Origin: Catellatospora citrea
GTDB lineage: Bacteria; Actinomycetota; Actinomycetes; Mycobacteriales; Micromonosporaceae
DNA: 64,000 nucleotides
Assembly: GCF_003610235.1 (NCBI RefSeq)
Contig: NZ_RAPR01000001.1
Location: 6,386,001-6,450,000 of the forward strand
Direction: 5' to 3'
The notes beneath the pieces were generated by a model. That model was not told where the DNA came from. It saw only the letters and a list, made by a program, of their open reading frames with translations, and ran no database searches. How positions within the stretch are numbered: position 1 is the first letter of the stretch; the number at the start of each line of letters is the position of its first letter. This document shows, one piece after another, positions 28,113-37,466 of this stretch. Both the position numbers and the translations under genes were made by a program.

Positions 28113-28973
28113 TCAGCCGCGGCGGCGCAGTTCGAGGAAGCGGTAGCTGAGCTGGTCGTGGATGAGCGCCCACTGCAGCGCGTCGCCCCCGACCAATGAC
28201 TGCCAGTACAGGCCGGACGGGCGGAACACGCGGCCCGCCGCCAGCAGCGCGCTGATCGCGCGGTCACGCGGGCGGCGCAGCTCCAGATAGGGCGTCAGGT
28301 CGAGGTCGCGCACCAGCTCCAGGCCGTGCCCGGCGGCCATGGTGCGCACCTGGCCGACGGTGAGCAGCGAGCCGACGTGCCAGCCGGTGCGGAACTCCGC
28401 CATCCGGCGGGCGGCCCGCGGCGAATCGTGCGTGGCGGCGGAGGTGAGGAAGTCGTCGCAGATCACGAGCCGGCCGCCGGGCCGCAGGGTGCGGGCGGCT
28501 TCGCGGAAGTAGCCGTCGGCGTCGGGGCTGTGGATGAACGCCTCGATGGAGAACGCCAGGTCGGCGGTGCCGGCCAGATCGTCGGGCACGGCCAGGTAGT
28601 TGCCCTCGCGGCAGCGTACGCGGGAGTCCAGCCCCGCTTCGGCGATCAGCTCGGCCGCCCGCGCCGCCTGCAGCGGGCTGATGGTGATGCCCTCGCCGGT
28701 CAGGTCGGTCCGGGCGGCCAGGTAGAGCAGGCTCGCGCCGAGTCCGCAACCGAGGTCCACGACGGACGGTCGGGCCAGGTCCGGTGGCAGGGTGTCGAGC
28801 AGGAGCTCGTCCACGTGGTGGAAGGCCTGCGCCCGGGTGGCCACCCCGGGACCCCACACGGCGCGGTGGATGGATGCGCCGCCCTGCCCGAGCCGCTCGA
28901 ACGCGGCGGCGTTGTTGTCGTAGTAGCGGCGTACCCGCTCGGCACCCGCTGCCGCATCCGCCTGGGAGGTCAT
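28113..28973 (-). CDS. Class I SAM-dependent methyltransferase
   Basis: A 286-residue methyltransferase. Motif I is VVDLGCGLGASLLYLA (about residues 70-85), with the acidic end of strand 2 in GITISPLQA and the later strand LAFSIEAFIHSP. The overall pattern, including YYDNNAAAFERLG and the preserved GIT.SP block, is like the small-molecule C- or O-methyltransferases of secondary metabolism and sterol-type families. TACAGT lies eight bases before the ATG and no ribosome-binding site is present. No biosynthetic partners adjoin it, so the substrate is open. Confidence 0.85.
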   Translation of the reverse strand: MTSQADAAAGAERVRRYYDNNAAAFERLGQGGASIHRAVWGPGVATRAQAFHHVDELLLDTLPPDLARPSVVDLGCGLGASLLYLAARTDLTGEGITISPLQAARAAELIAEAGLDSRVRCREGNYLAVPDDLAGTADLAFSIEAFIHSPDADGYFREAARTLRPGGRLVICDDFLTSAATHDSPRAARRMAEFRTGWHVGSLLTVGQVRTMAAGHGLELVRDLDLTPYLELRRPRDRAISALLAAGRVFRPSGLYWQSLVGGDALQWALIHDQLSYRFLELRRRG

Positions 28974-29078
28974 GGCCGCCTACTGTAGACGCTCACGGCC
29001 CGGACCGCGCGGTGACGAAGGTTTGCCTGGCGGTATATGGCGTGCGACGGCCGCGAGGCCGCGCATAGCCTGTCCGCC

Positions 29079-29828
29079 GTGACGTTTCGGGAGCTGGTCG
29101 ACGCCGCGGTGGACACCGCGATCGAGGGCTGGGACTTCGGGGTCCTGGATGGACGCTACCTGCAGGGCGAGCCGTCGTGGGACTACCGCGAACTGGTCGG
29201 GCGGCCGCTGCGGTCCGCGACGGCGTTGCTCGACCTGTGCACCGGTGGCGGTGAGTTCCTGTCCTCGCTCGCGCCGCTGCCGCCGGTGACGGCGGCCACC
29301 GAGGCCCACCCGCCCAACGTCGCGGTCGCGCGGCGGCGGTTGGGGCCGTTCGGCGTCCGGGTCGCCGACGTCTCGGCGGACCCGGGCCGGCTGCCGTTCG
29401 ACGACGGCGCGTTCGACCTGGTGCTCAGCAGGCACGGGGCGTACGTGCCGGCGGAGGTCCGCCGCGTGCTCGCCCCGGGCGGGCTGTTCGTCACCCAACA
29501 GGTCGGCGGCCGGGACCTGGCGGAACTGAACGCCGCCCTCGCCGCCCCGCCGCACACCTACCGGACCTGGGACCTCGACACCGCGGCCCGCGAGCTGGAG
29601 CGGCACGGCTTCACCGTGGCCGAGCAACGGGAGGAGCTGGTCGGCGGGGTGCTGCACGACATCGGCGCGGTCGTGCTGCTGCTGCTGCGGCTCACGCCCT
29701 GGCAGATCCCGGACTTCGACCCGACGTCGTACGAGACCCGGCTGCGCGCGCTGCACGACCGGCTCGCCGCGGGCGACACGCTGCGTGTGCACAGCCACCG
29801 CTTCCTGCTGACCGCCCGACTTCGCTGA
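29079..29828 (+). CDS. Class I SAM-dependent methyltransferase
   Basis: A 249-residue methyltransferase (GTG start). Motif I is LLDLCTGGGEFLSSL at about residues 50-64, followed by ATEAHPPNVAVAR, FDLVLSRHGAY (motif near the active site) and LAPGGLFVTQQVG. It belongs to the group of small actinobacterial methyltransferases of unknown target. TAGCCT ends seven bases before the GTG without a ribosome-binding site, consistent with leaderless transcription. Divergent from the methyltransferase at 28113-28973 across about 105 bases. Confidence 0.82.
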   Translation: MTFRELVDAAVDTAIEGWDFGVLDGRYLQGEPSWDYRELVGRPLRSATALLDLCTGGGEFLSSLAPLPPVTAATEAHPPNVAVARRRLGPFGVRVADVSADPGRLPFDDGAFDLVLSRHGAYVPAEVRRVLAPGGLFVTQQVGGRDLAELNAALAAPPHTYRTWDLDTAARELERHGFTVAEQREELVGGVLHDIGAVVLLLLRLTPWQIPDFDPTSYETRLRALHDRLAAGDTLRVHSHRFLLTARLR

Positions 29829-29933
29829 GCCACCCCGACGCTGCGTCGACCACCTGCGCCCCGCGCTCGGTCGGCGCGGGGCGCAGGGCGTGCCCGCCCG
29901 CCCTGCCCGGCCACGCCCCACCGCGACTCGTGG

Positions 29934-31190
29934 TCAGGCGGTGGCCGGCAGCAGGGCCTCCTGGCGGCGCAGCCGCAGCTGGGTGAGCAGGCCCGCCGCG
30001 GCGACGAGCACGGCGACCGCGCTGTAGGTCAGCACGGTGGGCTGGAGGCCGAGCAACGCGACACCCTGACCGGCGACGATCAGCGGCAGCCCGAACGACA
30101 GGTAGGCGACCAGGAACACCGCGGCGAACAGCCCACCCCGCTGGTGCGGCTGGGCGTGCGGGCCGACCAGGCGCAGCGCGCCGCCGAACGCCGAGCCGAA
30201 GCCGAGCCCGCTGACCGCCGCGCCGAGCCAGACCACGGGCAGCAGGCCCGCGGCGATCCCGGCCGCGACGATCACCGTGCCGGCGAGCACCCCGGCGGTG
30301 CCGAGCAGGGTCGCCCGGCGGCCGTGCAGCCGCCCGGTCAGGACGCCCGCGACGGCCGCCGCGCCCGGGGCGACGAACGCCGTCGCGCCGTTGAGCAGTC
30401 CGCTGTCCAGGTGGAAGACGCCGCGCACGATGGTCGGTCCCAGGCCCATGAACAACCCGGCCATCATCCAGGACGCCAGGTGCACCGGGACGGCGGCGGT
30501 GAACTCGCGCCGGGCCGGGTGCGGCACGGTGACCCGGGGCACGAGCGAGCCCAGCGCGCCGGGCCGGGGCGTGGACGTCTCGGCGGACAGGAAGAGCACG
30601 ACCGTGCCCGCCGCCATGATCACCGTGAGCGTGCCGAACACGATCAGGCTGGCGGAGTGGGTGAACTGGACGGCGGCGCCGGTGAGCAGCGCGCCCAGGC
30701 CGAGGCCGCCCGCCGGGGCGACGCTGCCGATCAGCGAACCCCACCGGCGGTAGCGCGGCGGCGCGACTTCCAGCAGCGCGGCCGTGAAGGCGCTGCTGGC
30801 CGCGCCGGTGGCCAGGCCCTGCACGACACGGGCGGCGATGATCCAGCCGAGGTTCGGCGCGAACACGAACATCAGCATCGAGACGAGTTCGACCAGCAGC
30901 GCTCCGACGAGCACCGGACGCCGCCCGACGTGGTCGGACAGCGAGCCGGCCACCAGCAGGGCGGCGAGCAGTGCGAAGGCGTACGCGGCGAAGGCCACGG
31001 TGAGCATGGACGGCGCGAAGCCCCACTGCCGCTGGTAGAGCACGAACAGCGGGGTCGGCGCGCCCGCGGCGAGGTACAGCGACGCGAACGCGAGCGCGGT
31101 GCCGGCGAAGGCCACGGTCGGCGACAGCGACCGGCGGGCGGTCTGCGTGCCGTGGCGGGGCCGGTAGAAGGCCCGGTCGGCGATGGTCAT
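29934..31190 (-). CDS. MFS transporter, probable drug exporter
   Basis: A 418-residue, 12-helix major facilitator protein. The loop between helices 2 and 3 has the family signature GSLSDHVGRRPVLVGALL, and helix 5 resembles exporter motif C (GSVAPAGGLGLGALLTG). It is divergent from a TetR regulator at 31294 and the intergenic region holds two similar operator-like sites, one next to each gene. That is the standard arrangement of a TetR-controlled efflux pump. Substrate unknown. Confidence 0.88.
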   Translation of the reverse strand: MTIADRAFYRPRHGTQTARRSLSPTVAFAGTALAFASLYLAAGAPTPLFVLYQRQWGFAPSMLTVAFAAYAFALLAALLVAGSLSDHVGRRPVLVGALLVELVSMLMFVFAPNLGWIIAARVVQGLATGAASSAFTAALLEVAPPRYRRWGSLIGSVAPAGGLGLGALLTGAAVQFTHSASLIVFGTLTVIMAAGTVVLFLSAETSTPRPGALGSLVPRVTVPHPARREFTAAVPVHLASWMMAGLFMGLGPTIVRGVFHLDSGLLNGATAFVAPGAAAVAGVLTGRLHGRRATLLGTAGVLAGTVIVAAGIAAGLLPVVWLGAAVSGLGFGSAFGGALRLVGPHAQPHQRGGLFAAVFLVAYLSFGLPLIVAGQGVALLGLQPTVLTYSAVAVLVAAAGLLTQLRLRRQEALLPATA

Positions 31191-31204
31191 GACGTGGCGC
31201 TCCC

Positions 31205-31227
31205 TAAAGCAAAGATCATTGCATTTA
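31205..31227. promoter_or_regulatory. Operator-like site next to the MFS gene
   Basis: An inverted repeat with arms TAAAGCAA and TTGCATTTA around a short centre. It shares its left arm exactly with the site at 31261-31282; centres are about 55 bases apart. Likely binding site for the divergent TetR protein. Confidence 0.6.
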
Positions 31228-31260
31228 CGTCGGCGTTGACCGTACCTACAGCACCGGAGT

Positions 31261-31282
31261 TAAAGCAAATATTTCTGCGTTA
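31261..31282. promoter_or_regulatory. Operator-like site next to the TetR gene
   Basis: Begins with the same TAAAGCAAA as the site at 31205 and ends CTGCGTTA, a weaker inverted half. It abuts the start of the TetR gene, so binding would repress the regulator itself. Confidence 0.6.
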
Positions 31283-31293
31283 GGATGGGAGTC

Positions 31294-31845
31294 ATGTCTG
31301 CCACATCCAGCCCTGCCCGGCGCACCGGCGGCCGCAGTGCCGCCGTGCTGGCCGCGGTGCGCTCGGCGGTCGAGGAACTGGTCCAGGAGCGCGGCGCTGC
31401 GCAGGTGACCATCCCGATGGTGGCCGAGCGCGCCGGGGTCAACCCGACCAGCGTCTACCGCCGCTGGGGTGACGCCGCCTCCATGATCAACGACCTGGCG
31501 ACGTACCGGATGTCGCCGGACCGGCCCCTGCCGGACACCGGCGACCTGCGTGCCGACCTGATCGACTGGGCGCAGGAGATCATCGAGCACTTCCGGCACC
31601 CGGCCGCCGCGGCGATGCTGCGCGGCGGCGCGGCGGCGGCCGGCGCCGGCGACTCGGACTGCCTGCGCAACCGCCGGGCCGAGGCCACCATGCTGGTCGA
31701 GCGGGCCGGCGGCGGGGTGCCCATCGACGACGTGATCGACCACGTCATCGCGCCCATCGTGTACCGCGTGCTGTTCCGGCCCTGGAGCCTCGACCAGGCA
31801 GACCTGGCCGCCGCCCTGGTGAACCGGCTGTTCGCGGGTCGCTGA
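31294..31845 (+). CDS. TetR/AcrR-family transcriptional regulator
   Basis: A 183-residue regulator. The N-terminal helix-turn-helix (about residues 15-60) reads VTIPMVAERAGVNPTSVYRRWGD, and the C-terminal helical part is the TetR_C ligand-binding type (PLPDTGDLRADLIDWAQEI). It is divergent from the MFS exporter and is expected to repress it and itself through the two TAAAGCAAA sites. ATG 31294 is favoured by AGGATGGGAG upstream; ATG 31285 would add three residues and touch the operator. A strong terminator follows. Confidence 0.88.
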   Translation: MSATSSPARRTGGRSAAVLAAVRSAVEELVQERGAAQVTIPMVAERAGVNPTSVYRRWGDAASMINDLATYRMSPDRPLPDTGDLRADLIDWAQEIIEHFRHPAAAAMLRGGAAAAGAGDSDCLRNRRAEATMLVERAGGGVPIDDVIDHVIAPIVYRVLFRPWSLDQADLAAALVNRLFAGR

Positions 31846-31961
31846 ACCGGCATCCGATCACGACGGAGGTCGGCCGAGCGGCTCCGATGGGGATCGGAAG
31901 TCTGAACGAACGGCTTCGCACCGGGACTTTCACGCTCGCGCCCGGAGGAGTATCGTCATAG

Positions 31962-32001
31962 ACGTTCCCCGCCGACTTCCCCCGTGGTCGGCGGGGAACG
32001 T
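31962..32001. terminator. Terminator after the TetR gene, 15-bp perfect stem
   Basis: Arms 31962-31976 and 31987-32001 are exact inverted repeats with a ten-base loop, followed by a short T-rich run. The 249-base gap (31846-32094) holds this and no gene. Confidence 0.75.
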
Positions 32002-32094
32002 TCGTTTGAGCAGCGGTTTACCACCGCGTCCGCCGGGTATCTGCGCGCCGACACCACGAATTGACACCGCTGTCGGCACGCAGGAGGCATCACC

Positions 32095-32538
32095 ATGATT
32101 CTGCTCGGATTGCTGCTGGTACTCGGCCTGGCCGGACTGGCGCTCGTGGCCTTCATGGACAATGACGGCCTGTTCACCACGTCGGTGGGCACGGTCGAGC
32201 TGTTCGGCTACCAGGTCGCGCTCACGGTCGGCGAGGTCTTCCTCATCGGCGCGGCCGCCGGCGCGCTGCTCCTCGTCGGGCTGTTCATGCTGTTCGGCGG
32301 AGCCGGGCGGCGCGCCCGCCGCCGCCTCGCGGCGCGCCGCGAACTGCAGGCTCAGCGGGCCGAGAACCTCGACCTGAAGCGCAGGCACGAAAGCATCGCC
32401 ACGGAACTGGCCGCGCAGCGTGCCGCCGAGGCCGGTGCCGCCGACGCCGAGCGGGAGGTCGAGGCCGCCCGGGCTCGGGACGCCAAGACCGCCCGGGACG
32501 CGGAGATCGAGGCGGACGAGAGGCTGTCCACCAGGTAA
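32095..32538 (+). CDS. Small membrane protein with charged coiled-coil tail
   Basis: A 147-residue protein with two membrane helices (about residues 1-20 and 47-67) joined by a short loop. A long, highly charged helical tail (about 72-147) of repeated Ala/Arg/Glu heptads is likely a cytosolic coiled coil. A good ribosome-binding site (GGAGG) precedes the ATG. The layout is common in actinobacterial small membrane proteins of unknown function. Confidence 0.75.
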   Translation: MILLGLLLVLGLAGLALVAFMDNDGLFTTSVGTVELFGYQVALTVGEVFLIGAAAGALLLVGLFMLFGGAGRRARRRLAARRELQAQRAENLDLKRRHESIATELAAQRAAEAGAADAEREVEAARARDAKTARDAEIEADERLSTR

Positions 32539-32551
32539 AGGCCACACCCGT

Positions 32552-32583
32552 CGGGCCGTCACGCTGATCGGCGTGGCGGCCCG
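32552..32583. terminator. Terminator between convergent genes
   Basis: Thirteen-base arms (32552-32564 with 32571-32583) with one mismatch and a six-base loop, between the coiled-coil membrane protein and the AfsR-like regulator. Confidence 0.65.
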
Positions 32584-32632
32584 GCCCATGTTCCGCCCGG
32601 TGCAGACCGAGGCGGGCGAGGCGGTTCGCGCG

Positions 32633-35452
32633 TCAGGCCTGAGCCGCGCCAGCGTCGCGCGACAGCAGTTTGGCGCGGATGCGCTCGGCGTCGGGGTGGG
32701 CCAGCTCCTCCATGATGCGCACCGCGTCCCGCCACAGCCCGTCGGCGGTGTCCGCCTCGCCGCGCGCCAGGTGGGCGTCGGCGAGGTGGTCGGTGATGAC
32801 CGCCTCCCAGTAGCGGTCGCGGGTCTGCCGGACCAGCTCCAGTGCGTTGCGGAACCCGAGCACGGCCTGCTGGTGGTCGCCCAGGTGGTGATGGGCGTGA
32901 CCGAGGCTGTCCCAGGTCTCCCACTGCCCGGCCAGGTCGCCGACCTCCTGGTGCAGGGCGAGCGCCTCCGCGCAGGCCGTGATCGCCGCCGCGTGGTCGC
33001 CGAGCAGGGTCTGGAACCAGCCCATCGTGTTGAGCGCCTTGGCCTGCCCCGACCTGTCCCCGGTCGCCCGGTGCAGCCGGTAGGCGCGCTCCGCGTACGC
33101 GAAGGCTTCGGCGTAGCGGGAGGTGCGCTCGCCGAGCCAGGTGAGCGCGAGCAGGGTGTTGGCCTGGCTGGCGGCGTCGTCGGACTGGGCGAACAGCGCC
33201 ATGGCCCGGTCGTAGTGCTGCTGGGCCTCGTCGTAGCGCTCCAGCCAGGTGCTGGAGACGCCGAGACCGTGGTAGACGTGGGCCTGGCCGGTCACGTCAC
33301 CCGACCGCAGCGCGGCGTCCAGCGCGGTGCGCTGCGTGGCGGCCTGGTCCAGCCAGTGGCCCTGCCGGTCGAAGTAGGTGATCAGCGTCCACGCCAGCTG
33401 CCAGGTGTGCCCGTCGCAGCCGAGCTCGTACGCCTGCCGGATGACGGCCAGCAGCACCGGGTGCTCGGCGGCGAACCAGGCGTAGGCGGCGTCCCGGTCG
33501 GCGTGCTCCTCTGGCGTCACCTGCTCGTCGCACGGCAGGATCGCGATGCGGTGCCGGTGCGGGTAGACCATCAGCGTCGCGCTGTTGGCGGTGTGCAGGT
33601 AGTGGTCGTACGCCCGGCGCAGCGCGAGGAACCGGACCGGCTCGGGATCGTGCTCGGCAACCAGTTCCGCCGCGTACGCCCGCATCAGGTCGTGCAGCAG
33701 GAACCGCCCCGGGCTGTGCTCGACGACCAGGTGCGCCCGGGTGAGCTCGGCCAGCAGCGGCCGCGCCTGCCGCAGCGTCAGCCCCGCCGTGCTGGCGGCC
33801 GCCGCCAGCGACACGTCCGGCCCGGGATGCAGCCCCAGCAGCCGGAACATCCGCTCGCCGCCAGCGCTGAGCTGGCGGTAGGACCAGGAGAACACCGCCC
33901 GCAGGTCGGTCGCCGCGTCGTCGCCGCTGAACGCGTCCAGGTTGTCGCGCCCCTCGGCCAGCTCCGCCGCCAGCGCGGCCAGCGGCAGCGCCGGGCTGGA
34001 CGCGGCGCGGGCCGCGACGATCGCCAGCGCCAGCGGCAGCCCGCCGCAGCGGGCGATGACGTCCTTCACGGCGCGGGACTCCCGGACGACCGCAGTGTCG
34101 CCGAGCCGGTGGGTCATCAGCTGCCGCGCCTCGGCCGCGGTGAACATCGCCAGCGACACCGGCCGCGCGCCTTCCGCCGCGACCAGGCCGGACAGCTGGT
34201 TGCGGCTGGTGATCAGCACCATGCACCCGGCCGAGCCCGGCAGCAGCGGGCGTACCTGGTCGGCGTCGCGGGCGTTGTCCAGCACCAGCAGCATCCGTCG
34301 CCCGGCCAGCAGGCTGCGGTAGAGCCCGGTCTGCTCGGCGAGGTCGGCGGGCACCCGTGCCGAGGGCACGCCCAACGCGTCCAGGAAGCCGCGCACGGCC
34401 TGCGACGGGCTCGTCGGCGGGCCGCTCGGGTCGAAGCCGCGCAGGTTGACGTGGAGCTGGCCGTCCGGGAAGCGGTCGGCGGCACGGTGCGCCCAGTGCA
34501 CCGCGAGCGAGGTCTTGCCGACCCCGGCGCTGCCGGTGATCACGGCGACCCGGGCCGGGCCGGTCGCCGGGTCGCGGTCGCGCATCGCGTCCAGCTCCCG
34601 CAGCGCCCCGACGCGGCCGGTGAACCCGGCCACGTCGGCGGGCAGCTGGCGGGGGACGGTCACCGGGTCGGCGGCCGCGGGCGGGTCGGGCTCGAAGCCG
34701 TACCGGCCGGGCCGGTTGAGCCGCTCGTCGTCGCGCAGGATCGCCTCGTGCAGCGCCCGTAGTTGCGGGCCGGGCTCCAGGCCGAGTTCGTCGAGCAGCA
34801 GCGTGCGGGTCTCGCGGAACAGCTCCAGCGCCTCGGCCCGCCGCCCGCTGCGATACCGGGCGAGCATCAGGCAGCAGCGGAAGAACTCGCGGAACGGCTG
34901 CTCGGCGGAGAGCGTCTCCAGCGTCGCGGTCAGCTGCCGGTGCCGGCCCAGGGCCAGCTCCGCCTCCGCCCAGCCCTCGTACGCCGCCAGCCGCAGCTGT
35001 TCCAGGCGGGTGGCCTCGTCGGCCAGCAGCGAGCACGCGGGAAACTCCGCGTACGCGGGGCCGCGCCACAGGTCCAGGGCGGTGCGCCAGTCCCGGGCGG
35101 CGTCCTCGACGGCGCCGCCGTCCAGGGCCGCGGCCGCCGCGGCGCTCAGCTCCCCGAACCGGGCCGCGTCCAGCAGCTCGCCGGCGGGCACCGTGTAGCC
35201 GTCGGGGGCGTTCTGGATCCGCTCCGTGCCCAGGGCGCCGCGCAGCTGGCTGATGTACTGGTGCACGTTGCGCCGGGCCGAGGCCGGTGGCTGGTCGGCC
35301 CACAGCGCCTCGACGAGGGTGTCCATGGCGACGGGCCGGCCCAGGCGGGCCAGCAGCACGGCGAGCGCCAGCCGTGGCTTGCGGCCGGTGGGCAGGTAGA
35401 CCGGCTGTCCGTCGTGCACCGCCTGAAGGGGTCCCAGCGTCTGGAACTCCAC
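32633..35452 (-). CDS. AfsR/SARP-family regulator (wHTH-BTAD-NB-ARC-TPR)
   Basis: A 939-residue regulator. The N-terminal OmpR-like winged helix is at about 1-95 (FQTLGPLQAVHDGQPVYL, RKPRLALAVLLARLG, WADQPPASARRNVHQYISQLR), the BTAD domain at about 100-250 (LLDAARFGELSAAAAAAL, LFRETRTLLLDELGLEPG), the NB-ARC ATPase at about 275-560 with Walker A GSAGVGKTS near residue 305 and Walker B MLLVLDNARDAD, and TPR repeats from about 680 to the end. Such proteins activate secondary-metabolite or developmental genes and are often phosphorylated. No biosynthetic cluster adjoins it. GTG start with GGGAAGG upstream. The 287 bases before it show nothing definite. Confidence 0.92.
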   Translation of the reverse strand: MEFQTLGPLQAVHDGQPVYLPTGRKPRLALAVLLARLGRPVAMDTLVEALWADQPPASARRNVHQYISQLRGALGTERIQNAPDGYTVPAGELLDAARFGELSAAAAAALDGGAVEDAARDWRTALDLWRGPAYAEFPACSLLADEATRLEQLRLAAYEGWAEAELALGRHRQLTATLETLSAEQPFREFFRCCLMLARYRSGRRAEALELFRETRTLLLDELGLEPGPQLRALHEAILRDDERLNRPGRYGFEPDPPAAADPVTVPRQLPADVAGFTGRVGALRELDAMRDRDPATGPARVAVITGSAGVGKTSLAVHWAHRAADRFPDGQLHVNLRGFDPSGPPTSPSQAVRGFLDALGVPSARVPADLAEQTGLYRSLLAGRRMLLVLDNARDADQVRPLLPGSAGCMVLITSRNQLSGLVAAEGARPVSLAMFTAAEARQLMTHRLGDTAVVRESRAVKDVIARCGGLPLALAIVAARAASSPALPLAALAAELAEGRDNLDAFSGDDAATDLRAVFSWSYRQLSAGGERMFRLLGLHPGPDVSLAAAASTAGLTLRQARPLLAELTRAHLVVEHSPGRFLLHDLMRAYAAELVAEHDPEPVRFLALRRAYDHYLHTANSATLMVYPHRHRIAILPCDEQVTPEEHADRDAAYAWFAAEHPVLLAVIRQAYELGCDGHTWQLAWTLITYFDRQGHWLDQAATQRTALDAALRSGDVTGQAHVYHGLGVSSTWLERYDEAQQHYDRAMALFAQSDDAASQANTLLALTWLGERTSRYAEAFAYAERAYRLHRATGDRSGQAKALNTMGWFQTLLGDHAAAITACAEALALHQEVGDLAGQWETWDSLGHAHHHLGDHQQAVLGFRNALELVRQTRDRYWEAVITDHLADAHLARGEADTADGLWRDAVRIMEELAHPDAERIRAKLLSRDAGAAQA

Positions 35453-35739
35453 TGCCGTCTCGCCTTCCCGACCACGATTCCGCCAACGAATTGTGCTCAG
35501 GCGGTCACGTTCCGCTTTGTACATCGCCTGTACCGCGATCGGACACGATGCGCGGTATCGGCGAGCGTACGGCACGGGCGAAACCCCTGTGATCAACCGT
35601 GCGTGGTCGTCGGCTGGCACGCCGATGTGCCGATGTTCTCGGGGCGGGCCGAGATTCGGGGGACCTCGGCCGCCCCGGGACCACGCCTCCAGACCAGCAG
35701 GGACGCCGTCGCTGGACGGCGTCAGGCACACTGCCTCCC

Positions 35740-36132
35740 ATGCCGAAATCACGACGAGACGTCCGCGCCACCCGCGCCGCGGCCGCCGCACGGCTGCAGC
35801 CCGGCACCCGGACACGGACCCGCTCGGCACTGACCGAGGCCCGCAGCTGGCAGCAGGCGGGCCTGCCCGCGGCCCTGGCCGGCGCGGTGGGACTGGTGCT
35901 GAGCATCCTGCTCGCGGCCTGGCACTCCTGGCTGATGCCCGCCGTGGCGGTGGGGGCCGCCCTGCTCAACATCTATGCGGCGTACGTCGTCGTCAAGGCG
36001 CGCCGGGCGGACGAATTCCTGTTTCCGCAGCGCTGGGGCAGCGGCCGGTTCTCCGCGCGCGGCGAGGTCGTCTCGGGCGTGCTGGCGCTGGCGGCCGCCG
36101 TGCTCGCCGTGATCGGTTTCGCGAGCCGATGA
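35740..36132 (+). CDS. Small membrane protein, unknown
   Basis: A 130-residue protein: a basic, Arg/Ala-rich N-terminus (SRRDVRATRAAAAARL), two close membrane helices (about 44-85), and a third near the end (about 108-126). CACACT is seven bases before the ATG and there is no ribosome-binding site. A nine-base perfect hairpin (35702-35723) lies just upstream. No family recognised. Confidence 0.65.
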   Translation: MPKSRRDVRATRAAAAARLQPGTRTRTRSALTEARSWQQAGLPAALAGAVGLVLSILLAAWHSWLMPAVAVGAALLNIYAAYVVVKARRADEFLFPQRWGSGRFSARGEVVSGVLALAAAVLAVIGFASR

Positions 36133-36178
36133 ATACGCGTTGCGGCCGGGCGGCGCGTCCCCGTAGGGTCTCGGCCTT

Positions 36179-37426
36179 GTGCGCAAGGTAGTCGACTCCG
36201 TCGTGCCCGCCCGGCTCGGCGCGGGCTACCGCTGGCTGCTGGCCTCGTCCTGGTCGAGCAACCTCGGCGACGGGGTGGCGCTCGCGGCCGGGCCGCTGCT
36301 GGTCACCTCGCTGACCGACGACCCGTTCCTGATCTCGCTGGCCGCGCTGCTGCGCTGGGCCCCGCCGCTGATGTTCGGCCTGTACGCGGGCGTGCTGTCG
36401 GACCGGCTCGACCGCCGCCGCATCATGATCGCGGCGAACGCGGCCCGGGTCGTGGTGCTGGCCGTGCTCGTGGCCATGCTGCTCAGCGGGACGCTGACGG
36501 TGCTCGGCGCGCTGGTCGCGCTGGGCCTGCTGACCGTCGCCGAGGTGTTCGCCGACAACACCGCCGGCACGCTGACGCCGATGCTGGTGCACCGCGACGA
36601 CCTGGCGATCGCCAACGCCCGGCTGCAGACCGGGTTCATCACGCTCAACCAGCTGATCGGCCCGCCGATCGGCGCGGCGCTGTTCGCCGCGGGCACCGCG
36701 TGGCCGTTCGCGGCCGAGGTCGTGCTGGTCGCGGCCGGGGTGGTGCTGGTGTCGCGGGTGCGGCTGCCGGCCCGCGAACGACCGGACGGCGCCCGGCGCA
36801 GCCTGCGGCGTGACGTCGCCGAAGGGTTCCGCTGGACGGTGAACCACGCGGCCGTGCGTACCCTCGTGCTCACGATTTTGATCTTCAACGTGGCGTTCGG
36901 GGCCGCGTGGTCGGTGCTCGTGCTCTACGCCCAGGAGCAGCTCGGCCTCGGGGCCGTCGGGTTCGGCCTGCTCACCACGGTCTCGGCGGTCGGCGGCCTG
37001 CTCGGCACGGCGCTCTACGGCGCGATCACCCGGCGGGTGAGCCTGGGCAACGTGATGCGCGTCGGGCTGATCATCGAGACCCTGACCCACCTCGGCCTCG
37101 CCATGACCACCTCGCCGGTGCTGGCCTCGGCGATCTTCTTCGTGTTCGGGGCGCACGCGTTCGTCTGGGGCACCACCTCGGTCACGGTGCGCCAGCGGGC
37201 CGTGCCCGAGCCGCTGCAGGGCCGGGTGAACAGCCTCAACACCATCGCCGTCTTCGGCGGCCTGGTCGTCGGCTCGCTGATCGGCGGCGTGCTGGCCACC
37301 CACTACGGGGTCACCGCGCCGTTCTGGTTCGCCTTCGCCGGTTCGGCGGCCTTCGTCGTGCTGCTGTGGCGCGAGATGACCCGCATCGCCCACGCGGACG
37401 AGGAACCGGTCCCGGCGCCCGCCTGA
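36179..37426 (+). CDS. MFS transporter (EntS-like exporter group)
   Basis: A 415-residue, 12-helix major facilitator protein. It shows WSSNLGDGVALAAGPLLV, LYAGVLSDRLDRRRIMIAAN (loop 2-3 signature) and NARLQTGFITLNQLIGPPIG, typical of the MFS_3/enterobactin-exporter-like group that includes macrolide and siderophore exporters. Start is GTG, with TAGGGT nine bases upstream and no ribosome-binding site. It stands alone; substrate unknown. Confidence 0.88.
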   Translation: MRKVVDSVVPARLGAGYRWLLASSWSSNLGDGVALAAGPLLVTSLTDDPFLISLAALLRWAPPLMFGLYAGVLSDRLDRRRIMIAANAARVVVLAVLVAMLLSGTLTVLGALVALGLLTVAEVFADNTAGTLTPMLVHRDDLAIANARLQTGFITLNQLIGPPIGAALFAAGTAWPFAAEVVLVAAGVVLVSRVRLPARERPDGARRSLRRDVAEGFRWTVNHAAVRTLVLTILIFNVAFGAAWSVLVLYAQEQLGLGAVGFGLLTTVSAVGGLLGTALYGAITRRVSLGNVMRVGLIIETLTHLGLAMTTSPVLASAIFFVFGAHAFVWGTTSVTVRQRAVPEPLQGRVNSLNTIAVFGGLVVGSLIGGVLATHYGVTAPFWFAFAGSAAFVVLLWREMTRIAHADEEPVPAPA

Positions 37427-37466
37427 CCGCGTCCCACCCAGCCCGCCGGCGGCGGCCACCGCCGGT

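Noticed and set aside
28113..35452. Secondary-metabolite gene cluster suggested by methyltransferases, MFS exporter and an AfsR-like regulator
   Set aside because: No polyketide synthase, peptide synthetase, terpene or RiPP core gene lies in the region; genes are separately oriented single units.
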